Source: Clostridia bacterium
GTDB taxonomy: Bacteria > Bacillota > Clostridia > Christensenellales > Borkfalkiaceae
DNA: 48,333 bases
Assembly (NCBI GenBank): GCA_017504065.1
Contig: JAFVRU010000176.1
Coordinates: 1 to 48,333, forward strand
Reading direction: 5' to 3'
The notes below the pieces were generated by a model. That model did not search any database, was not told the DNA's origin, and saw only the letters and a list, made by a program, of their open reading frames with translations. Below are positions 25,248-32,512 of the stretch, piece after piece. How positions within the stretch are numbered: the first letter of the stretch is position 1; every line of letters begins with the position of its first letter. The position numbers and the translations under genes were made by a program.

Positions 25248-27836
25248 TTAATATTCCCTATTCCCGTTTTGCGCCGAGAAAATATATTCCCCGTCCGCAT
25301 AATCCACGATCACTTTTTGCCCGTTACGGATACGTCCGAGCAAAATTTCTTCCGATAAACGGTCTTCAATCCGACGTTGAATAACCCGTTTCAAGGGCCG
25401 AGCCCCGTACTGCGGATCGTAGCCTTCCGAAACCAAACCGTCCAACGCCCGCTCGGTAACCGTCAACAAAATCCCGCGCTGTTCTAATAGCCGCTTAGCA
25501 AGCCCGTCGAGCATTTTCCCGCCGATCTTCATACAATCCGCTTGCGAGAGTTTGTGGAAAACGATGATATCGTCGATACGGTTCAAAAACTCCGGACGGA
25601 ATTTCTCTTTCAAGGCTTTGGTGATATTTTCTTTCATCGAGTCGTACTCTTTTTCCCCGACTCCGTCGCCGCTTCTTCCGTCGCTACCGAACCCGTATAC
25701 ACCCGTCCGTTCGCTTTCCGCAACCGACGCTCCCGTATTCGAAGTCAAGATGATCACCGCGTTTTTAAAGCTCACCGTCCTGCCCTTACTGTCCGTCAAA
25801 CGCCCGTCGTCAAGTATTTGCAACAGCAAGTTGAACACGTCGGGATGCGCCTTTTCGATTTCGTCGAACAAAATCACGCAATAGGGTTTCGTCCGCACCT
25901 TGTCGGTGAGCTGCCCCGTTTGTAAATCTTCGTAGCCCACGTATCCCGGGGGCGCGCCGATGAGTTTGGAAATGGACTGCTTTTCCATATACTCGCTCAT
26001 ATCCAAGCGAATCATTTGTTCTTCCGAACCGAACATCGCTTCCGCGAGCGCCTTACAAAGATCGGTTTTCCCGACCCCCGTAGGTCCTACGAAAATAAAC
26101 GAGCCGATCGGTCTTGACGGGTCTTTCAATCCCGCGCGAGCCCGCCGAATGGCTTTCGCTACGGCGTTTACCCCCGCATTTTGACCAATGATCCGTCTAT
26201 GCAAATCTTCTTCGAGCCGCATCAACTTCTCGCCTTCTTCCTGCGTGATTTTCAACAGCGGAATACGCATTCTTGCGCTGACGATCGCCGCCACGTGCTC
26301 CCGCGCGATCGCGAGCCGCCCGTCCGCCAACCGCTTGGGCGATTGCGCTTGTTCGAGCGCTTTGATCTTGTCGATCACTCGTTGCTTCTTTTTCAACGCG
26401 TCGTTCGCGAGCGCATACTCGCCCCGTTTTTCGTGCGTAAGCCGTTCCGCTTCGTAAATGCGTTCTTCTTCCAAAGCGTCCTGCATTTCCACGCTACCGC
26501 CTTCTTCGACGATCCGCACCCGAGCCGCCGCTTCGTCGATTAAATCGATGGCTTTATCGGGTAAAAACCGATCGTTGATATAGCGGGAAGAAAGCTTTAC
26601 CGCCGCTTCGATCGCTTCGTCCGTGATCACGATCCCGTGGTGCTGTTCGTATTTCGAACGCAAGCCTTTCAAGATTGCAACCGTGTCCGCTTCCGACGGT
26701 TCTTCCACGTAAACGGGCGTAAACCGCCGCTCTAACGCGCTGTCTTTTTCGATATATTTCCGATATTCTTCGATCGTCGTAGCGCCGATAATTTGCAAAT
26801 CCCCACGCGCAAGCAAGGGCTTCAAAATATTCGCCGCGTCCATACTCCCGTCCGCCGAGCCGCCTGCTCCGACAAGAGTATGAATCTCGTCTATGAACAA
26901 TACGATGTCGCCGTCTTTCATGACGGTATCCATCAGGTTCTTTAATTTTTCTTCAAAATCGCCGCGGTATTTCGTGCCCGCCAACATGCCCGGTAAATCG
27001 ACCGAAAACACCGTCTTGTTATACAACTGTTCGGGAACTTGTCCGTTGACGATGAGCTGCGAAAGCCCTTCGACAATCGCGCTTTTCCCCACCCCGGGCT
27101 CGCCGACGAGTACGGGATTGTTTTTCATACGCCGAGAAAGGACTTGTACGACCTTTTCGATCTCTTTTTTTCGACCGATCACCGGGTCCATTTTCCCTTT
27201 TCTCGCCCGTTCGGTCATATCCGTTCCGCATTCGGGCAGTTTTTCCGCGCTTTTTCGTGACGCCGTTTTCAGCGGCTGTTTGGTTTCCTGTTCTACGGCA
27301 ATCGCCGTTTGCACGCTCGTATCTTCCGCTCCGCCGCCCGTGGGATACTCGCTCGTCAAAGGATTGCATTGGCTATCCGTTTCTACAAGCTCCCCGCGTT
27401 TTTTCTTATACTGTAACGCATTCAGCGCAGACAACGTCCGTTCCTTTAAATCCCCGACGTTGACCATGCCCTTTAAAAAACTCACGGCGCAACAATCGGA
27501 CGCGCAAAGGATCTGATAGAGCATGTGCGCAGTACCCGCTTTCATATCCCGCTGTTCCGCCATAGCCACCGCGCGATCGAACATTTGCCGTGTGCGCGGA
27601 GTCAAGCCTTGCCCCGCATACGCTTTGTCTACTTTGCGCGTAAACAGAGCCCGATACGCATTCGGCTGAACGCCGACGCCGACTAGAATTTTATACGCTT
27701 CACACTCCGGCAAACCCAAAAAAGCGAAAACGAAATGTTCGCTGCCGACGAAGCTCGTATTGAGTTCCGCCGCCGTCATATTGGCAAGCTCCAGCGCCTT
27801 TTTGAAATTATCCGTTGTCTTAGATAAAAAATCCAT
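25248..27836 (-). CDS. clpC: ATP-dependent Clp protease ATPase subunit ClpC
   Basis: 862 residues. Domains are a Clp N-terminal repeat region (1-150), AAA+ D1 with GEPGVGKS and LFIDEIHT, a middle coiled-coil insertion (about 440-510), and D2 with GPTGVGKT and ILFDEIEKAHPDV. It unfolds proteins for ClpP. With McsA and McsB just upstream it forms the arginine-phosphorylation targeting system of Bacillota. It is somewhat longer than typical, mainly in the 150-210 linker and in a Gly-rich stretch in D2 (FGSDGRSGDGVGEKE). GGAG lies 7 nt before the ATG. Confidence 0.96.
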   Translation of the reverse strand: MDFLSKTTDNFKKALELANMTAAELNTSFVGSEHFVFAFLGLPECEAYKILVGVGVQPNAYRALFTRKVDKAYAGQGLTPRTRQMFDRAVAMAEQRDMKAGTAHMLYQILCASDCCAVSFLKGMVNVGDLKERTLSALNALQYKKKRGELVETDSQCNPLTSEYPTGGGAEDTSVQTAIAVEQETKQPLKTASRKSAEKLPECGTDMTERARKGKMDPVIGRKKEIEKVVQVLSRRMKNNPVLVGEPGVGKSAIVEGLSQLIVNGQVPEQLYNKTVFSVDLPGMLAGTKYRGDFEEKLKNLMDTVMKDGDIVLFIDEIHTLVGAGGSADGSMDAANILKPLLARGDLQIIGATTIEEYRKYIEKDSALERRFTPVYVEEPSEADTVAILKGLRSKYEQHHGIVITDEAIEAAVKLSSRYINDRFLPDKAIDLIDEAAARVRIVEEGGSVEMQDALEEERIYEAERLTHEKRGEYALANDALKKKQRVIDKIKALEQAQSPKRLADGRLAIAREHVAAIVSARMRIPLLKITQEEGEKLMRLEEDLHRRIIGQNAGVNAVAKAIRRARAGLKDPSRPIGSFIFVGPTGVGKTDLCKALAEAMFGSEEQMIRLDMSEYMEKQSISKLIGAPPGYVGYEDLQTGQLTDKVRTKPYCVILFDEIEKAHPDVFNLLLQILDDGRLTDSKGRTVSFKNAVIILTSNTGASVAESERTGVYGFGSDGRSGDGVGEKEYDSMKENITKALKEKFRPEFLNRIDDIIVFHKLSQADCMKIGGKMLDGLAKRLLEQRGILLTVTERALDGLVSEGYDPQYGARPLKRVIQRRIEDRLSEEILLGRIRNGQKVIVDYADGEYIFSAQNGNREY

Positions 27837-27866
27837 CGTTTTTCTCCTACCGTGATTTTTCCAACG

Positions 27867-28895
27867 TTATCTCGTCCGTTTCCCGATCACGCGCACGAGT
27901 TCCGGCAACACGTTACATACCGTCTCCGCCCGCGCTTCGTCGCAAGCCCGTTCGCTCGCATCCTCCAAACCGTTGCTCTTTCTAAACGCAACGGGGCGCA
28001 TGTCGTTAATAAATTCGTCGAACCCCTTTTTATCCCGCGCTTTGAAATATCCGAGCGACAAACCGAGTTTTACGTCCGCAATCCCCGACAAGAACTCCTG
28101 CAAGCTCAAAATCGCGCAATTCGTCAACAGTCCGTAAGCTCGCAAACAGCGGTCGCGAATTTCCGTTTCCTTTTTCATTTCTTCGCGAGCCCGAAGCTCC
28201 AAATCGCAAAGCGTCATGGTCATACCCAGCATTTGTTCGAGTATATCCCGCTCGGAAAGTCCCAAAGTACGCTCGTTACTGATTTGATAGATATAGCCTT
28301 CCGCCCGCGTGCCTTCCCCGAACGCGCCACGTACGGTCAACCCGCCCGCTTTCAGCGTCGGCAGGAATTTTTTCAACTCCCCGTTCCATGCCAAGCCCGG
28401 TAAAAACATCATCACCGAAGCGCGCATACCCGTACCCAAATTGCTCGGACAAGCGGTGAGATAACCGAATTTTTCGTCGAACGCGAAATCCAGCGCCGCG
28501 CCCAAACCCTCGTCGATCCCGCTGATACGCTCGTACGCTTTATACAAATCAAAGCCCTTATAGATATACTGCTCCCGCAAGTGGTCTTCTTCGTTGACCA
28601 TCACGGAAATCGTTTTATCCGCCGAAACGAACACCGCGCCTTTCTTGCTTTTCATGAGCAAAGGACTGATGAGATACTGCTCCTGTAAAAACAACGCTTC
28701 TTGACGGTCGAGTTTTTCGATGTCGTAGCGTGTAAACTCGTCCAATTTCCGAAGTTCTTCCCCGACGAGATGCGCAACGTCTTCTGCGTGCGCGTCGCTC
28801 ATTGTCAGCGGGAACGGATACGCGGCAAAATTACGCGCCAAGCGGATACGTGTGGAAATTACGATCGTTTCGATAAACTCGGGCGCTTGCGCCAT
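27867..28895 (-). CDS. mcsB: Protein arginine kinase McsB
   Basis: 342 residues. The kinase is related to phosphagen kinases: STRIRLARNFAAYPF near the N-terminus, CPSNLGTGMRASVM around the catalytic Cys, and RGAFGEGTRAEGYIYQISN with the Arg/Glu pair. It marks misfolded or regulatory proteins with phosphoarginine for ClpC. Its start lies 37 nt inside mcsA, with GGAGG 8 nt upstream, so the two are tightly coupled. Confidence 0.96.
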   Translation of the reverse strand: MAQAPEFIETIVISTRIRLARNFAAYPFPLTMSDAHAEDVAHLVGEELRKLDEFTRYDIEKLDRQEALFLQEQYLISPLLMKSKKGAVFVSADKTISVMVNEEDHLREQYIYKGFDLYKAYERISGIDEGLGAALDFAFDEKFGYLTACPSNLGTGMRASVMMFLPGLAWNGELKKFLPTLKAGGLTVRGAFGEGTRAEGYIYQISNERTLGLSERDILEQMLGMTMTLCDLELRAREEMKKETEIRDRCLRAYGLLTNCAILSLQEFLSGIADVKLGLSLGYFKARDKKGFDEFINDMRPVAFRKSNGLEDASERACDEARAETVCNVLPELVRVIGKRTR

Positions 28896-29407
28896 ACGAA
28901 ATCCTCCTCCACTTCCGCCTTTTTTCTCATGCGGAGCAATTTATCCTGATACTCTTTCGCACCTGAAACGTCGCCGTCCTTCAACAGTTTCGCAATCACC
29001 GTTTCCAATTCATGGCATTGCTTTTTAAACCGAGCGCGTTTTTGAGCCTGTTGCGCATATTCGGGTTCATCGCAACCCTGGATGCTTGATTCTGTATCCT
29101 GATCGAGCGGCGGGCGCTTGCCTTTATGCGCGACGACGCCCTGCATTTTGATTACGGTCGGCATAACTTCGTCCGTCAGCGTTCGGTAGCAATACGCGCA
29201 ACCGACCAATTTTTTGTTACGGAATTCCGTTTTCGTCAACCCACAATACGGACAAGCGGAAAGCGATGTTTCGCCCCCCGCTTCTTCCGCGCTAAAAAAT
29301 AACCGATGATAACAGTCCAAGCAGTAATATTCCACCGATTTTTTGCCGTTTTTCATTTGTTCGTACGTTTTTGTCGCTTGATTTTGTCTACAATAACAGC
29401 ACCGCAT
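28859..29407 (-). CDS. mcsA: McsA, activator of McsB
   Basis: 182 residues. Zinc-binding cysteines are arranged as CCYC...YCLDCY and CPYCG...CAYCY, and a C-terminal UVR motif (about 133-168: CHELETVIAKLLKDGDVSGA and onward) is the McsB/ClpC contact. AAGGGA precedes the ATG. In most Bacillota the gene before mcsA is ctsR; here it is an XRE-family membrane regulator ending 20 nt upstream. Confidence 0.95.
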   Translation of the reverse strand: MRCCYCRQNQATKTYEQMKNGKKSVEYYCLDCYHRLFFSAEEAGGETSLSACPYCGLTKTEFRNKKLVGCAYCYRTLTDEVMPTVIKMQGVVAHKGKRPPLDQDTESSIQGCDEPEYAQQAQKRARFKKQCHELETVIAKLLKDGDVSGAKEYQDKLLRMRKKAEVEEDFVWRKRPSLSKRS

Positions 29408-29427
29408 ACGAATCCCTTACGCCGTTT

Positions 29428-30105
29428 TTATTCTTTGTTGCCCGTTTCAAACGGCTCTATACTTTTTTGAATCTCCGCTACCCGTTTTTTGTTCTTGCGG
29501 AACAAGGAGCGGAAGAACACCCACAATACTTCCAAAATCTGCAACGGTACGCCGACAAGGAATACACACCAAAGCCCGTCGTAATTGTTTCCCAAATCAA
29601 TGGAAATCGCGCGAGCCGTCAAATACGTCGCCACCAAAGATAGCCATATAAGCATTGTCGTTGCAACGAAACTGACGAAACGGTATTTCCAAATCGTGCC
29701 GTAAACTACTACGACCACGCAAGTCAGTACGCACGCGTAGATGAACGCCAACCACCATTCCCCGTCGGGTTTGAGTAGATGTAACGCCACAAAGAAGCAT
29801 ACCGCAACCAACCACACGATCCCGCAGGTAAGCAGCATGATCAATAAATGCAGTCCCGCCGTCTTCCGCTGTACCTGTACGGGCGTATCCTTGTCCAAGA
29901 ACGCGTTTAACGTTACGCCGAACAACTCCGCAAGCTGCACAAGCGTATACACGTCGGGCACGCCGTTCCCCGATTCCCATTTGGAGACGGATTTATCGGA
30001 GTAGTTGATCTTTTCCGCAAGCTCCGCTTGCGTCATTCCCGCCGCTTTTCGGTAATAGATTAAATTTTTGGCAATCTTTTGATTGATTTCGCTACTATTT
30101 TCCAT
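29428..30105 (-). CDS. XRE-family transcriptional regulator with membrane-spanning C-terminus
   Basis: 225 residues. A Cro/CI-type helix-turn-helix (about 12-68: MTQAELAEKINYSDKSVSKW...) is followed by four hydrophobic segments (about 84-108, 112-135, 142-165 and 180-205) and a basic tail, so the DNA-binding domain would be held at the membrane. The ATG at 30105 is decided by the promoter: its -10 box lies only 6 nt before the ATG, which excludes the longer reading and predicts a leaderless mRNA. It precedes mcsA by 20 nt and may control, or simply be co-transcribed with, the mcsAB-clpC-aro genes. The signal is unknown. Confidence 0.88.
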   Translation of the reverse strand: MENSSEINQKIAKNLIYYRKAAGMTQAELAEKINYSDKSVSKWESGNGVPDVYTLVQLAELFGVTLNAFLDKDTPVQVQRKTAGLHLLIMLLTCGIVWLVAVCFFVALHLLKPDGEWWLAFIYACVLTCVVVVVYGTIWKYRFVSFVATTMLIWLSLVATYLTARAISIDLGNNYDGLWCVFLVGVPLQILEVLWVFFRSLFRKNKKRVAEIQKSIEPFETGNKE

Positions 30106-30111
30106 AATACC

Positions 30112-30140
30112 ATTATACTGTTTTTTCAAGCTCCCGTCAA
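30112..30140 (-). promoter_or_regulatory. Promoter of the XRE regulator, predicted leaderless
   Basis: TTGACG (30140-30135), 17-bp spacer, TATAAT (30117-30112), then GGTATT and the ATG. The expected +1 is the A of the start codon. A GGGGGATATTTCCC element (30146-30160) lies just upstream of the -35 and could be an operator. This may be the main promoter for everything down to the SDR gene. Confidence 0.82.
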
Positions 30141-30228
30141 GTATGTGGGGGATATTTCCCGTATTTTTCTCGCGAAACTGCCTGAAAAGCCCTTGATTTT
30201 CGGGAATTTTCACGATTTTCGGCAACAA

Positions 30229-30264
30229 AAAACGAACGGGTAAGGGCATCGCTCTTAGGGATTT
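30229..30264. repeat. Left inverted repeat bounding the AT-rich island
   Basis: Matches the reverse complement of 32468-32505 over about 36 positions (shared blocks AAAACGAACGG, TAAGGGC and TCGCTCTTAGGGATTT), with a 2-nt gap and two substitutions. The TAAGGGC..GCTCTTA core is itself an imperfect palindrome. Confidence 0.85.
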
Positions 30265-30278
30265 TTTAAGACATTATA

Positions 30279-30306
30279 AAAGAGTAGCAAAATATTGCTA
30301 CTCTTT
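30279..30306 (-). terminator. Terminator of the lipoprotein/P-loop gene pair
   Basis: Perfect 12-bp stem AAAGAGTAGCAA/TTGCTACTCTTT with a 4-nt loop, with TTTTATAA next on the minus strand. It lies about 75 nt beyond the P-loop gene stop, just inside the left inverted repeat. Confidence 0.7.
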
Positions 30307-30379
30307 ACTTTTTGCTTTGCAAAACACACGACTTTCATTTGAAAGTATAGTGTGCTATACTTTTGATTGTAAAGTTTAA

Positions 30380-30832
30380 TTAGATTTGCAACAAAATTTC
30401 TTTTAACAATACTTTTGCTTGAATATCGTTGATTATATCAATTTCAGTGCCTGCATTATATTTGGTATTACATTGTTGCAAATTCGCTTTTGTATACCAT
30501 ATTATAGCTGTTTTATAGTGTCGTGATTTCTCTTCAACAAATTCTTTTGATTTGTCTTTTCCGTGCTTTTTATGACAACAAACTACAACTAATTCACAAT
30601 TATAGTAATCAAAAAATTCAAATGGATGTAGTAAATCTTTTTTCCTGTCACCAATAGAAGTTACACCAATAATATGTTTATTTATATCGAATATTGCAGA
30701 AAAATCTCCGTCATGGTTTTCTACATAATAGGCAACTCTTTTGTATGCAGAGCATAACTTTTGATACAATTTTGTTATAACCATTGTTTTGCCAACATTA
30801 GATTTGCCTTGTAATGCAATTATTTTAATCAA
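30380..30832 (-). CDS. Small P-loop NTPase of unknown function
   Basis: 150 residues. Walker A is GKSNVGKT (9-16) directly after the first strand MIKIIALQ. A VTSIGDRKKD segment (about 61-70) could be a switch-like or Walker B region, and a hydrophobic strand LVVVCCHKK follows. The likely start is TTG at 30832, which has AAGGAG 7 nt upstream and overlaps the lipoprotein stop as TTGATTAA; a longer ATG start at 30853 lacks a ribosome site. No specific family can be named. Base composition is strongly AT-rich, unlike the neighbours outside the inverted repeats. Confidence 0.72.
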   Translation of the reverse strand: MIKIIALQGKSNVGKTMVITKLYQKLCSAYKRVAYYVENHDGDFSAIFDINKHIIGVTSIGDRKKDLLHPFEFFDYYNCELVVVCCHKKHGKDKSKEFVEEKSRHYKTAIIWYTKANLQQCNTKYNAGTEIDIINDIQAKVLLKEILLQI

Positions 30833-32129
30833 ATTTATACTCCTTTTTTCCATATCTATAATTATTTTGTTGCACAAAAGCAATGTTAATATCTTCAATC
30901 ATTAAACATTCTGTGATATTACCAAATTCATTTATATAATACCTATACCATCCTTGTGGGTTCTCAAATACAAAACTTTTAAATTCTGTACGATCGTATC
31001 CGTCCATAAATATTCTTGCATCAATGTATTCTACTTTTTCACCAATTATCACATCTGTTTTATTTGCCGGTAATCCTAGAAATGATGAACAATACTGCCA
31101 ACCATCACCTACAATATTATCATTAAATAAACCACAATTAATAGCGTTCCAGTGAATTTTAAATAATCTATAACAATTACTAAATGCATAAGGGCCTATT
31201 TTTTTTATACTGCTGGGTATAAAAATCTCTTCCAAACTATCACACCAAGAAAAAGCGTGCCCCTGTATTATTTCTATACCGTCACATATTATTACTTTTC
31301 TTAAAATTTTATCATCCTTAAAGGCGCTATTTCCTATTCTTACTGGAAATGAATTTATGAATGATGGAATGACCAGTAGGGTTTGTGTTTTATTTTTTCT
31401 TCCTGTTATTGTAGCTTCTCCGTTTGACACTTTATAATTAAAAACAGTTGAATCAGTTTTAATCCATTTTGCATAAATTGAAGAGCTTGTTTTAAAGTTC
31501 TGTTCTTTTTCCACAGGCAAACTACAATATTCATCAATAAACCAACCATAAAAGTATTTTTCAATATACTTATTTGTAGTTATGTCTTGTGGTTTTTTAG
31601 GTAATTCAATCTTGTAATTTTGTTTTTTACTTGTAAACAACGTAGCAAATAATTCACCATCCACATACGCTTTAATTTGAATTAATTTACTACCTTCATC
31701 AATAATTGTGTTTTGTTCAATGCATCCATATCTTGAACACAATGAGGTTTTTGTGCCATCTTTTTCAAAAGTAGCATTATCATCTGAAATATAATCATTA
31801 AAATCATGTCCTAATGCTGTTCCTAATTTTGTTTTAATATCCAAAGTTCCACAACCATTACCACAAATAGCTGTTTCCGTACCGTCAACTTCACACTTAG
31901 TGTCGTTATTATAGATATAATCCTTAAAGTCGTGGTCTAGTGCGTCAACGTAATCGTCAACGTAACTATCACCACAAGAGCAAGTATACGTTGTATATCC
32001 TTGTTCTGTACAAGTAGGTGCTGTAACACTAGTAGTATAACTATGCTCATGACCGCAAGCTGTTAAGCCTAATATAGAACATAAAGCCAAAGTTAACGTT
32101 AATATTGTCATTAAATGTTTTCTTTTCAT
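30825..32129 (-). CDS. BspA-like leucine-rich-repeat surface lipoprotein
   Basis: 434 residues. A lipoprotein signal (basic start, hydrophobic core, lipobox LTAC with Cys25) is followed by two Cys-rich modules (HSYTTSVTAPTCTEQGYTTY...CSCGDSYVDDYVDALDHDF, then diverged copies at about 65-125) common in Clostridia cell-surface proteins. Next come an InlB-type beta-repeat (about 133-220, ending YAKW) and BspA-like leucine-rich repeats (about 235-330: IGNSAFKDD..., IIQGHAFSWCDSLEEIFIPSSIKKIGPYAFSNC). The protein should be anchored outside the membrane and bind partners or host surfaces. GGAG lies before the ATG at 32129. AT-rich like its downstream partner. Confidence 0.85.
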   Translation of the reverse strand: MKRKHLMTILTLTLALCSILGLTACGHEHSYTTSVTAPTCTEQGYTTYTCSCGDSYVDDYVDALDHDFKDYIYNNDTKCEVDGTETAICGNGCGTLDIKTKLGTALGHDFNDYISDDNATFEKDGTKTSLCSRYGCIEQNTIIDEGSKLIQIKAYVDGELFATLFTSKKQNYKIELPKKPQDITTNKYIEKYFYGWFIDEYCSLPVEKEQNFKTSSSIYAKWIKTDSTVFNYKVSNGEATITGRKNKTQTLLVIPSFINSFPVRIGNSAFKDDKILRKVIICDGIEIIQGHAFSWCDSLEEIFIPSSIKKIGPYAFSNCYRLFKIHWNAINCGLFNDNIVGDGWQYCSSFLGLPANKTDVIIGEKVEYIDARIFMDGYDRTEFKSFVFENPQGWYRYYINEFGNITECLMIEDINIAFVQQNNYRYGKKEYKFD

Positions 32130-32149
32130 AAATCTTCTCCTTTTTCTAG

Positions 32150-32366
32150 CAAAAATAAAAAGTGCGTCTACCGAAGTAAACGCACAAAAACGCAAACTCC
32201 GATAGTCGCCAAACCAATTTCAAGCAAGTAAGGATAACCATACTAAAAACCTGATGGAATTTGCATTTTATCAAATTCATTGATTTTTAGTATGCTTAAA
32301 ATAAGTATAAATATCTCCCTAAAAAAGAAAATATCCCTACTTTTGCTTGTTATGAAATTGATTTGG
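32150..32366 (-). promoter_or_regulatory. Structured leader of the lipoprotein gene, candidate attenuator
   Basis: About 215 nt between the promoter and the gene hold no open frame of note but a clear fold: an 11-bp outer stem CATACTAAAAA/TTTTTAGTATG (about 32240-32300) enclosing GAATTTG/CAAATTC, then a stretch GGTTTGGCGACTATCGGAG, and finally a terminator hairpin at 32162-32185. It does not match a riboswitch class I can recall. Confidence 0.5.
32162..32185 (-). terminator. Terminator inside the lipoprotein gene leader
   Basis: 10-bp stem GTGCGTTTAC/GTAGACGCAC (one G-U pair) closed by a UUCG tetraloop, followed by TTTTTATTTT on the minus strand, only about 30 nt before the lipoprotein start codon. 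Confidence 0.8.
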
Positions 32367-32373
32367 CATAATT

Positions 32374-32402
32374 ATTATAACACTTATAAAAAATTTTATC
32401 AA
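32374..32402 (-). promoter_or_regulatory. Promoter of the lipoprotein/P-loop pair
   Basis: TTGATA (32402-32397), 17-bp spacer, TATAAT (32379-32374). It gives a leader of about 237 nt. Confidence 0.75.
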
Positions 32403-32424
32403 GCAGTTTTGTGTGGATAAAAGA

Positions 32425-32451
32425 AAACTCGACTTACCAAAAGTTGAGTTT
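32425..32451 (-). terminator. Terminator of proS
   Basis: 11-bp stem AAACTCGACTT/AAGTTGAGTTT (one G-U pair), with TTTTCTTTTAT next on the minus strand. It lies between the right inverted repeat and the lipoprotein promoter. Confidence 0.78.
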
Positions 32452-32467
32452 CAAAACTATTCAATTT

Positions 32468-32505
32468 AAATCCCTAAGAGCGACGCCCTTAATTCCGTTC
32501 GTTTT
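32468..32505. repeat. Right inverted repeat bounding the AT-rich island
   Basis: Near-identical inverted copy of 30229-30264, starting 8 nt beyond the proS stop codon. No clear target-site duplication is visible outside either copy. Confidence 0.85.
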
Positions 32506-32512
32506 CTTTCTA

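Noticed and set aside
29408..30240. CtsR or CIRCE heat-shock operators before mcsA
   Set aside because: No GGTCAAA direct repeat and no TTAGCACTC-type inverted repeat could be found there by eye.
32337..32369. Ten-codon leader peptide upstream of the lipoprotein gene
   Set aside because: Its ATG lies only 4 nt after the -10 box and would probably be outside the transcript; no ribosome site.
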